Assembly: GCA_905214735.1 (NCBI GenBank)
Contig: CAJMNI010000049.1
Location: forward strand, 1 to 16,735
Direction of reading: 5' to 3'
Length of the DNA: 16,735 bases
Source of the DNA: an uncultured bacterium
GTDB lineage: Bacteria > Bacteroidota > Bacteroidia > Bacteroidales > Muribaculaceae
Made by a program: the position numbers and the translations under genes. Below, in pieces: positions 8,349 to 14,626 of this stretch; the first letter of the stretch is position 1, and each line of letters opens with the position of its first letter. The notes below the pieces were generated by a model. It saw only the letters and a list, made by a program, of their open reading frames with translations, was not told where the DNA came from and made no database searches.

Positions 8349-8386
8349 TTGAGTGTAATGATGTAATTGCGTAATTACCGGTAGAA

Positions 8387-8482
8387 GGCGTTGTGGTCGC
8401 TAAACCGCCGTCGGAACCGACAGCATAATTGTCGGTCAATCGACGCATAACCGCCGGATAATTCGACAGTGCGCACAACGCC
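8387..8482 (-). promoter_or_regulatory. structured 5' leader of glyS
   Basis: Three nested inverted repeats are visible. Outer: GGCGTTGTG (8387-8395) with CACAACGCC (8474-8482). Middle: CGTCG (8409-8413) with CGACG (8441-8445). Inner: ACCGACA (8416-8422) with TGTCGGT (8430-8436) around a 7-nt loop. GTCG (8396-8399) may also pair with CGAC (8464-8467). The candidate -7 box at 8488-8495 would place the transcript start close to the outer arm, so the mRNA would begin in the stem. This could be a regulatory or stabilising leader. I know of no named RNA family matching it. Confidence 0.5.
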
Positions 8483-8487
8483 AAATG

Positions 8488-8495
8488 CAAAATTA
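8488..8495 (-). promoter_or_regulatory. Bacteroidetes -7 box for glyS
   Basis: On the minus strand the sequence reads TAATTTTG, an exact match to TAnnTTTG. No clear TTTG was found at the usual -33 distance, so the call rests on the -7 box and its position upstream of glyS. Confidence 0.5.
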
Positions 8496-8532
8496 CAAAA
8501 AATTTCCCAACTATCCTAATCCGATAATTAAG

Positions 8533-8548
8533 TCAGAGCATCAGAGCA
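8533..8548. repeat. tandem octamer repeat
   Basis: TCAGAGCA occurs twice back to back with no spacer, about 50 nt upstream of the -33 element of the AAA-ATPase promoter. It could be an operator for a dimeric regulator, or chance. Confidence 0.4.
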
Positions 8549-8568
8549 TACAGTCAATATCGACTAAT

Positions 8569-8590
8569 CGATTTTGATGCCCTGATTGTG
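8569..8590 (+). repeat. short dispersed motif, copy 1
   Basis: CGATTTTGATGC followed by CCTGATTGTG. A second copy with a 2-nt insertion and one mismatch lies at 12638-12661. This copy sits just upstream of the AAA-ATPase promoter. Confidence 0.5.
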
Positions 8591-8594
8591 GAGA

Positions 8595-8626
8595 TTTGTT
8601 TATATTGCAGGGTTTTGTTAAATTTG
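8595..8626 (+). promoter_or_regulatory. promoter of the AAA-ATPase/PD-(D/E)XK gene
   Basis: TTTG at 8595-8598 and TAAATTTG at 8619-8626 are separated by 20 nt and match the Bacteroidetes primary sigma factor consensus (-33 TTTG, -7 TAnnTTTG). Transcription should start near 8631-8634, giving a leader of about 20 nt. This supports translation from 8654 rather than from the upstream ATG at 8588. Confidence 0.75.
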
Positions 8627-8653
8627 CAGTTAAACAGGAAAAAATTTAATGTT

Positions 8654-10225
8654 ATGAACAGAGAGTACAAGCCTTATCCGATAGGCATCGAGAATTTTGA
8701 AGATATTATTAAGGGCGGGTTTCTTTATGTTGACAAAACGGAATATATTTATCGGCTTACACAGCACAAGGGATATTATCTGCTGTGCCGCCCACGTCGA
8801 TTCGGTAAGAGCTTGTTGATGTCGACTGTTCAGGCTTTTTTCGAGGGGAAACGGGAATTGTTTGAAGGATTGGCGATAACCAAGTATGATTGCGACTGGG
8901 AACCAATGCCTGTGTTGCATCTTAATCTTGCCGGAACGAGCATGGCAAGTTCTGAGGAATTGAAAGAAATAATCGCGGATCAATTCCGAATATGGGAAAA
9001 ACTGTATGGAGTAGAGGATGTCTCTCCGAATTTAAAGGTTCGCTTCAAGAATATTATCAAAACAGCATACGAACGGACAGGCAAACAGGTAGTTATTCTC
9101 ATTGATGAATACGATTGTCCGCTGGTGGCTCATTTGGAGGATGAAGATACAAAGGATTCGTATCGCGAAATTCTCAAGCCGATTTACTCCAATCTCAAGG
9201 CGTGCGACAGATATATTCGTATGGCGTTGCTTACGGGCGTGAGCCGTTTCTCTCGACTCAGCATTTTCAGCGATCTCAACAATCTGAATGACATCTCTAT
9301 GGACGATGAGTTTGCTGCGGTTTGCGGAATTACGGAGCAGGAAATGCTTAACAATTGTCAGTATGGCATTCAGAAGCTGGCCAATGCGGAAGAGATGTCG
9401 TACGATGAGGCTGTTGCGGAACTAAAGGCAAACTACGACGGCTATCATTTTGCTCGCCAATGTCCCGACATATATAATCCGTTCAGCCTCCTTAAAGCAC
9501 TTAGCTCAAAACAGATAGGCGATTATTGGTATGCGACAGGAACACCCACGTTCCTGCTAAAGCACATCGTTAGCAAAGGTGTCGACTTGCGCGAGTATCT
9601 TAATTCCGAGAGCGACAACGCATCGCTATCGAGTATCGATTCTGACACCGGTGATATTATACCGATGATGTTTCAGACCGGTTATCTGACCATTAAGAGT
9701 TACGACAGAAAAAACAGATATTACCAGCTTGGTATTCCTAACACGGAGGTGGCCAAGGGGCTTTTCAGCAAGTTGATGCCGATGTATACAGGCTGCGATG
9801 AAAGTCAGTCGAAAGCCTTTATCCGCGAATCGGCCCGGTTGCTCAGGGATGGGAAGACCGATGCATTTTTTACCGGATTGCAGACCCTGTTGGCCGGCGT
9901 CTCATACGAACTGACAGGAAAGAATTCGGAAATCTATTTCGAGAATAATCTTTACGTAATTTTCGCGATGCTGGGCTTCAACGTGCAGACGGAGTATCAC
10001 ACCTCCGATGGCCGCATCGACGTGCTGATCCGCACTCCGAGGTATGTCTACGTCATCGAACTGAAGCTCGACGCCACGCCGGAGACGGCACTTCAGCAGA
10101 TTAACGACAAACATTACGAATATCAGTTCCGCCCGATAGATCCATCAGATGCCCGCCGGATAATCAAAGTCGGCGTTAACTTCAGCACATCAACCCGCAA
10201 CATCACCGGATGGACCATCCGGTAG
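8654..10225 (+). CDS. AAA-ATPase-like / PD-(D/E)XK nuclease family protein
   Basis: A 523-aa protein. The N-terminal part (about 5-290) is an AAA-ATPase-like domain (the PF09820 family as I recognise it). It has the start block YPIGIENFEDI (8-18), a family-type phosphate-binding loop RPRRFGKS (46-53), which lacks the first glycine of a canonical Walker A, and a Walker B-like VVILIDEYDCPL (146-157). ALLTGVSRFSRLSIFSDLNN (191-210) and YDGYHF (261-266) are further family marks. The C-terminal domain (about 415-520) carries a PD-(D/E)XK nuclease core: RIDVLI with D456, then VIELKLD with E469 and K471. Related proteins occur in many copies in Bacteroidetes; their role is not established, and defence or mobile-element links remain inference. 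The start is chosen from the promoter position and the conserved MNREYKPYPIG beginning. Base composition is lower in GC than the glyS side. Confidence 0.9.
   Translation: MNREYKPYPIGIENFEDIIKGGFLYVDKTEYIYRLTQHKGYYLLCRPRRFGKSLLMSTVQAFFEGKRELFEGLAITKYDCDWEPMPVLHLNLAGTSMASSEELKEIIADQFRIWEKLYGVEDVSPNLKVRFKNIIKTAYERTGKQVVILIDEYDCPLVAHLEDEDTKDSYREILKPIYSNLKACDRYIRMALLTGVSRFSRLSIFSDLNNLNDISMDDEFAAVCGITEQEMLNNCQYGIQKLANAEEMSYDEAVAELKANYDGYHFARQCPDIYNPFSLLKALSSKQIGDYWYATGTPTFLLKHIVSKGVDLREYLNSESDNASLSSIDSDTGDIIPMMFQTGYLTIKSYDRKNRYYQLGIPNTEVAKGLFSKLMPMYTGCDESQSKAFIRESARLLRDGKTDAFFTGLQTLLAGVSYELTGKNSEIYFENNLYVIFAMLGFNVQTEYHTSDGRIDVLIRTPRYVYVIELKLDATPETALQQINDKHYEYQFRPIDPSDARRIIKVGVNFSTSTRNITGWTIR
10205..10223. 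other. palindrome at the 3' end of the AAA-ATPase gene
   Basis: ACCGGATGG, a central A, then CCATCCGGT: a perfect 9-bp inverted repeat ending just before the stop codon. In RNA it could form a 7-bp stem with a 5-nt loop. No T-run follows directly on either strand, so it is a weak terminator candidate for this convergent gene end. Confidence 0.4.
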
Positions 10226-10279
10226 TTACGAGTTATGAACAATTCAAATTTTAGTCAGGCTTGTAATTCAAAATCCCGA

Positions 10280-12211
10280 TTATATACGGAGCTTCTTGAC
10301 GTTTTTGCCTTGGCGGATGATGTAGAGGCCGGCGGGGAGGTTACGGGCATCATGGCATATTAGCATGCCTTGCAGGTTGTAGACCTCCGCAGGGGCATTG
10401 AAGTCGATTTCGCCGTTTGCGTTGTTATCATTACTGTTCTCGCTATCATCGGTTATTGAGCCGATGGCTGACTCGCCGCCATTTACCAAGACTTCGGGTG
10501 CCGGGCCTTCGTAATAGAGTGACTCGGCGATGATATTGCAGGAGAATGGCTTGTATTCACCGGATTCATCGGCAGCCACATCAGCCGGACCACGATGGAT
10601 TGTAACAAGTCCGTTGTGATCTACGGTAGCCACGTCAGGATTTGTAGACCGCCAAAAGATATATGGCAGCGTAACATCCTCCGGAATCAGTTTCGCCGTA
10701 AGCTGGAAAGTGTCGCCGGCATTTCCCTCGATTTCCTCCGCGTTGATCTCCATATCCATCGGCAATGTCATCTCGATGTAACTTCGGAAATCATCCCAGT
10801 CATAAACCGGAGGCTCATCTCTACCCAATTCCCAGTACTTGTCATAACTTTTATAAGCATACACCGCCGAACTTCCCTGCAGATAAAGAGTCGCAACGTC
10901 AACGTATCCCAACGCACGAAAAGGAATGTCGGGAGGGGTCTGAGTTGTGATATAGTATTCCGGCGCCCAGTCTCCGAACGGACAATAGCCTATGCTTTTA
11001 ACATTCGGTCCCATAATGGCTTTCTGTATAAAAGATTCTGTATACCAGTCCGTACCAAATGCGCCACCTCCAATCTTTTCAACCAAGGGAGGCACGATGG
11101 CTTCCCGAAGTTTTGTACAATTGCAGAAAGCATCTACACCGATTTCACGAATTGCACCGCCCAATGTTACTGACGACAGATTTTTGCACCCATAAAACCC
11201 TCCAAGATATTCAACCGAGTTGGGGATTACAACCGAAGTGAGGCTGATGCAGTCTTTGAACGCGTTGTTCCCGATTGACTTAAGACGGTCGGGGAATGTA
11301 ACCGATGAAAGGTTGATGCAGCCGCTGAACGCACTGCCACCGATAACCTTAAGGCTTTCCGGAAAAGTGAATGGTTCAAGGTTGATGCAGCCGCTGAAAG
11401 CCTCATCGCCGATCGTCTGCAGCGAATTGCCGAAGTCAACAGTTGTCAGGTTAGTGCAGTCCTTGAAAGCTCTTTTCCCGATCGTTGAACAGCCCATCGT
11501 CACTGATTCAAGGCTGGTGCAATTGTGGAAAACATTGTCTCCAAGAGTTTCTACCGAATTTGGAATCGTAACTGTTGTCAGGCCCTTACAATTTTCGAAG
11601 GCTTGATTGCCGATAACCTGAACAGAGTTGCCAAGATCTAACGATATCAATCTTTTGCAGTCTGAAAAAGCCCATTCATCTATGGTCTTAACTGAGTTCC
11701 CTATAGTAGCTGTTACTAGTTTATCGCAATCCCAAAAGGCGTATTTACCTATCGTTAGAAGGGGATTGTTGCTATTATTCCCAGGATCATTGATAGTCAC
11801 AGATTCCAACTTAGTACATAAATTGAAAGCTGCATTCCCAATATGCCGGACGGAATTGGGAATGACCAAAGAACTTATAGGAACGTGGTAAAATGCTTCT
11901 CTTCCAATTGACTCAATAGTATTAGGAATGGTCAATGACGTAAGATTGCATTCATAAAAAGATTCGTCACCGATTGCCTTCACTGTATATTCCATGTCGT
12001 TATCTTTTGCGATTTCAGGAATAATCAATTCGCCGCTGACATCATTGCCACTCCCAGTATAGTAGTCTCCTGCTTTTGTGGAACAGGTTTTTGCATCCTC
12101 GTCAAGGACTGTGTAAGTCAATGTCTGCCCCTTGTAGGTATATTCAAAATCACGGGATATAGCCGGAAGTGACATCAACATTCCGAGCGCAGTTAGCAAT
12201 AGTTTTCTCAT
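10280..12211 (-). CDS. BspA-like leucine-rich repeat surface protein with Big2 domain (copy A)
   Basis: A 643-aa exported protein with a signal peptide ending about AIS at 17-19. A small N-terminal region (RDFEYTYKGQTLTYTVLDE) comes first. Ten or more LRR_5/BspA-type repeats follow from about 75 to 410, each with the pattern IPNSV...IG..AF..C..L..V. A bacterial Ig-like group 2 domain spans 487-564 (WRSTNPDVATVDHNGLVTI). An acidic, Asn-rich linker (588-603) leads to a C-terminal tail, VYNLQG (610-615) then NLPAGLYIIRQGKNVKKLRI (624-643), which resembles a type IX secretion sorting domain. The likely role is cell-surface binding or adhesion, inferred from the family. It is a paralog of the gene at 12713-14386, with the highest similarity in the C-terminal third. 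Confidence 0.88.
   Translation of the reverse strand: MRKLLLTALGMLMSLPAISRDFEYTYKGQTLTYTVLDEDAKTCSTKAGDYYTGSGNDVSGELIIPEIAKDNDMEYTVKAIGDESFYECNLTSLTIPNTIESIGREAFYHVPISSLVIPNSVRHIGNAAFNLCTKLESVTINDPGNNSNNPLLTIGKYAFWDCDKLVTATIGNSVKTIDEWAFSDCKRLISLDLGNSVQVIGNQAFENCKGLTTVTIPNSVETLGDNVFHNCTSLESVTMGCSTIGKRAFKDCTNLTTVDFGNSLQTIGDEAFSGCINLEPFTFPESLKVIGGSAFSGCINLSSVTFPDRLKSIGNNAFKDCISLTSVVIPNSVEYLGGFYGCKNLSSVTLGGAIREIGVDAFCNCTKLREAIVPPLVEKIGGGAFGTDWYTESFIQKAIMGPNVKSIGYCPFGDWAPEYYITTQTPPDIPFRALGYVDVATLYLQGSSAVYAYKSYDKYWELGRDEPPVYDWDDFRSYIEMTLPMDMEINAEEIEGNAGDTFQLTAKLIPEDVTLPYIFWRSTNPDVATVDHNGLVTIHRGPADVAADESGEYKPFSCNIIAESLYYEGPAPEVLVNGGESAIGSITDDSENSNDNNANGEIDFNAPAEVYNLQGMLICHDARNLPAGLYIIRQGKNVKKLRI
10389..10672 (-). 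repeat. 284-nt identical block, copy A
   Basis: Every base matches 12822-13105. The block encodes residues 514-608 of the first BspA-like protein: most of the Ig-like domain, the acidic linker and the start of the tail. On the upstream coding side the next roughly 80 nt carry about five differences, all silent, and beyond that the two genes diverge strongly. Confidence 0.95.
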
Positions 12212-12268
12212 ACTTATCGTTTGTAGGTTTGCAATATATTTTTATCAACTCCCTGTGAGTTATAAATA

Positions 12269-12285
12269 CAAAAATAACAAAAATA
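12269..12285 (-). promoter_or_regulatory. tandem -7 boxes for BspA-like copy A
   Basis: On the minus strand TATTTTTG occurs at 12285-12278 and again at 12276-12269; both fit TAnnTTTG. No clear -33 TTTG is present. The surrounding 12241-12312 resembles the region upstream of the paralog at 14409-14481, which supports promoter function. Confidence 0.5.
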
Positions 12286-12331
12286 TCAATATTATTCTAC
12301 ATGATGTAAAATATGGCACATAAATATACAA

Positions 12332-12646
12332 ATGTGGCCAAAACATTTGATTGTTTACGACACTCCGACTCTTGAGGAATATGCTGCGATCCTTAACCGC
12401 GATGCCGACAATACGAACCTCAAGGGCTACATTCTTATGGATAAGCCGAAGTTCGTCAACTGGGGCTATGATTTTGTCATCGTGTCAAAAGATGAAAAGG
12501 ACCTGATGCAAGCATATCTGCTCTTTATGCAGAACAATAATAATCATATCGGTTTCTTCAATCTTGCAACGGAAAGAACCGCGGAGTATATCGGAGAAGA
12601 GTTGATAAAACCGGTTATAGGCGGAAGTGATAAACAACGATTTTGA
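12332..12646 (+). CDS. 104-aa hypothetical protein
   Basis: A small soluble-looking protein, MWPKHLIVYDTPTLEEYAAI at the N terminus and KPVIGGSDKQRF at the C terminus, with no signal peptide or membrane segment. Codon use looks like real coding sequence for this organism (many C- or G-ending codons in the first half). A central segment rich in Asn (MQNNNNHIGFF, 70-80) is distinctive. I recognise no family. It may be complete: the frame opens at 12305 and this is its first ATG. It could also be the remnant of a longer gene, because it has no convincing promoter and sits alone between two minus-strand paralogs. Its stop codon lies inside the short motif repeated upstream of the AAA-ATPase gene. 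Confidence 0.6.
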   Translation: MWPKHLIVYDTPTLEEYAAILNRDADNTNLKGYILMDKPKFVNWGYDFVIVSKDEKDLMQAYLLFMQNNNNHIGFFNLATERTAEYIGEELIKPVIGGSDKQRF

Positions 12647-12661
12647 TGCGCCCTGATTTTG
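12638..12661 (+). repeat. short dispersed motif, copy 2
   Basis: CGATTTTGATGC, then GC, then CCTGATTTTG. It matches 8569-8590 at 21 of 22 bases when the 2-nt insertion is allowed. It overlaps the last codons and stop of the 104-aa gene. Confidence 0.5.
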
Positions 12662-12712
12662 TTTACTGATATTCAAATTTCTAATATGCCAGCTATAATT
12701 CCAAATTCCAAA

Positions 12713-14386
12713 TTATAAGCGGAGCTTCTTGACGTTTTTGCCTTGGCGGATGATGTAGATGCCGGCGGGGAGGTTACAGGCATTGCGACCAATCATCGTG
12801 CCTTGCAGGTTGTAGACTTCTGCAGGGGCATTGAAGTCGATTTCGCCGTTTGCGTTGTTATCATTACTGTTCTCGCTATCATCGGTTATTGAGCCGATGG
12901 CTGACTCGCCGCCATTTACCAAGACTTCGGGTGCCGGGCCTTCGTAATAGAGTGACTCGGCGATGATATTGCAGGAGAATGGCTTGTATTCACCGGATTC
13001 ATCGGCAGCCACATCAGCCGGACCACGATGGATTGTAACAAGTCCGTTGTGATCTACGGTAGCCACGTCAGGATTTGTAGACCGCCAAAAGATATATGGC
13101 AGCGTCACATCCTCCGGAATCAGTTTCGCCGTAAGCTGGAACGTATCGCCGGCATTTCCCTCGATCTCCTCGGCGTTGATCTCCATATCGGTCGGCTCTA
13201 TCATACGATTGTATTCAGCGTATTTCCCCCAATTGGTGACGGAAGTTTTGTAAACTGAATATGCTTTGTCTCCTTGCACATAAAGAGTTTTACCACTGAG
13301 CGAGTATTTTCCTAAGGTCGGAGGGGTCTGGGCTGTAATATATACGGTTTTGCTATAGCTTCCATAGAATGCCGATTTCTCAATGTGCCATACGTTGGGC
13401 CCAAGATAAACCGATTGGATTTGATCGGCATCGTAGAAAGCTTTTTCAGCTATCGACATCAAGGCTGGTGGCAGGATAACATCTCCGAGAGTCTTGCAGT
13501 TTTCAAAAACATTATACCCGATTTGCGCCACTGAACTGCCGAACGTAACCGACTTCAGGGATTGGCAATTATAGAAAGCTCTATCACCGATGCTTCGGAC
13601 CGAATTCCCGATAACTGCAGTTTTCAAGGTTAAGCAATCCTTAAACGTCTCCATGCCGATGTTCAGAACTTTGTCGGGAATAGTAATTGATTTAAGCAAC
13701 TGGCATTGAGCAAAGGCCATTTTACCGATAGTCTCCACAGAAATGCCCATGTCAACAGATCTAAGCATCAAACAGCCGGCAAAACATTCTGAACCTATGG
13801 TCCTTACCCTACTTCCTAAATTCGCAGATGCCAGGCTCGTGCATTTATAGAAAACTTTGTTTCCCAATGTCTCCACTGAGTCAGATATGGTTATGTCTGT
13901 CAACTCGGAGCAGTTGTAAAAGGCGTTCTCGCCAATGCCGATAACAGAGTTGCCCATAGTCACCGACGTCAGATTACGACAGCTTGCGAATGCGTCATCG
14001 CCAATTGATACGACTCCATCGGGAATTGTAACCGATTCCAGACCGGTGCCTGTAAATGCCTCCTTGCCGATATCCTGTAAAGAATTAGGCAAAGTGACCG
14101 AAATCAAGTCACGGCAATAAGAAAATGAATGTTCGCCGATAGCCGTGACTCTGTATTCGGTATTGCCATCCTTGGCAATTTCAGGTATGGTCAGTACGCC
14201 GTAAACATATATCCCCGGATTCGAGGAACCGAGTTTCCCTGCTTTCGTGCAGCATGTCTTAGCCTCCTCGTCAAGCACTGTATAAGTCAGAGTCCTTCCT
14301 TTATGCTTATATTCAAAATCGCGGGCGAATCCCGGGGCTATGAACAGGACACTGAAAAGCAATGTCATCAATCTCTTCATATTCAT
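12713..14386 (-). CDS. BspA-like leucine-rich repeat surface protein with Big2 domain (copy B)
   Basis: A 557-aa paralog of the protein at 10280-12211. The signal peptide has probable cleavage after GFA at residue 21. The same N-terminal RDFEYKHKGRTLTYTVLDEE region is followed by roughly nine to ten BspA-type repeats (about 80-345), fewer than in the other copy. The Ig-like group 2 domain is at 401-478, then the acidic linker, and the tail is VYNLQG (524-529) then NLPAGIYIIRQGKNVKKLRL (538-557). The start at 14386 (MNMKRLM) or 14380 (MKRLM) is preferred over 14416, which adds ten polar residues before the signal peptide. The repeat region has diverged strongly from the paralog while the C-terminal third is almost unchanged, so these proteins may vary the binding face while keeping a common anchor. 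Confidence 0.87.
   Translation of the reverse strand: MNMKRLMTLLFSVLFIAPGFARDFEYKHKGRTLTYTVLDEEAKTCCTKAGKLGSSNPGIYVYGVLTIPEIAKDGNTEYRVTAIGEHSFSYCRDLISVTLPNSLQDIGKEAFTGTGLESVTIPDGVVSIGDDAFASCRNLTSVTMGNSVIGIGENAFYNCSELTDITISDSVETLGNKVFYKCTSLASANLGSRVRTIGSECFAGCLMLRSVDMGISVETIGKMAFAQCQLLKSITIPDKVLNIGMETFKDCLTLKTAVIGNSVRSIGDRAFYNCQSLKSVTFGSSVAQIGYNVFENCKTLGDVILPPALMSIAEKAFYDADQIQSVYLGPNVWHIEKSAFYGSYSKTVYITAQTPPTLGKYSLSGKTLYVQGDKAYSVYKTSVTNWGKYAEYNRMIEPTDMEINAEEIEGNAGDTFQLTAKLIPEDVTLPYIFWRSTNPDVATVDHNGLVTIHRGPADVAADESGEYKPFSCNIIAESLYYEGPAPEVLVNGGESAIGSITDDSENSNDNNANGEIDFNAPAEVYNLQGTMIGRNACNLPAGIYIIRQGKNVKKLRL
12822..13105 (-). repeat. 284-nt identical block, copy B
   Basis: Direct repeat of 10389-10672 at an offset of 2433 nt with no mismatch. 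It encodes residues 428-522 of the second BspA-like protein. Confidence 0.95.
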
Positions 14387-14435
14387 AGTATTTCGTTTTG
14401 TAGATTCATTTATCAAGCCCTTTAGGATTATAACG

Positions 14436-14443
14436 CAAAAATA
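14436..14443 (-). promoter_or_regulatory. -7 box for BspA-like copy B
   Basis: Reads TATTTTTG on the minus strand, matching TAnnTTTG, and aligns with the -7 box of the paralog. It predicts a leader of roughly 40-45 nt before the start at 14386, which fits that start better than 14416. A -33 element is not evident. Confidence 0.5.
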
Positions 14444-14626
14444 ATCAAACTTCCGTAATTATACTACATTCTTCAGTAAAAATCAGATTCAGTCATATAT
14501 AAATAGATTAGTCGTTATTGTCTAGATAGATTATAAACATAAGTGTCATATTTTGCGCATGCCTCCAGAAAATTGTTTTGGCTTGGAGACGTAACTACAC
14601 AGCGATCCTTAAAACATAGACAAGAT
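14444..14626. other. AT-rich intergenic region
   Basis: Between the WD40 gene and the second BspA-like gene. Apart from the promoter region at its left end I see only AT-rich sequence and a weak imperfect inverted repeat (CTCCAG near 14562 with CTTGGAG near 14582) that lacks a U-run and is not convincing as a terminator. Confidence 0.5.

Larger units (their letters stand above)
8349..8653. other. divergent intergenic region between glyS and the AAA-ATPase gene
   Basis: About 305 nt without a gene. From left to right it holds the glyS leader with its inverted repeats (8387-8482), a minus-strand -7 box (8488-8495), an AT-rich core, a perfect tandem pair of the octamer TCAGAGCA (8533-8540 and 8541-8548), a short motif repeated near 12638, and the plus-strand promoter of the AAA-ATPase gene (8595-8626). 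A start codon at 8588 lies inside this promoter and is not a credible start. Confidence 0.7.

Noticed and set aside
8588..8653. 22-residue N-terminal extension of the AAA-ATPase protein from an upstream ATG
   Set aside because: This segment contains the -33 and -7 promoter elements, and the conserved protein begins at MNREYKPYPIG.
10595..11891. Several plus-strand open frames opposite the BspA-like copy A, with similar ones at 13028-14120
   Set aside because: They mirror the leucine-rich repeats on the other strand, and similar shadows occur opposite both paralogs because the sequences are homologous.
12224..12231. TAGGTTTG as a plus-strand -7 box for the 104-aa gene
   Set aside because: It matches the consensus but has no -33 TTTG and lies about 100 nt from the start codon, inside the leader of the divergent BspA-like gene.
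10280..14386. The repeated LRR units as a CRISPR array or DNA satellite
   Set aside because: The units are degenerate, in frame, encode BspA-type repeats of about 23 residues, and lack identical repeats with unique spacers.
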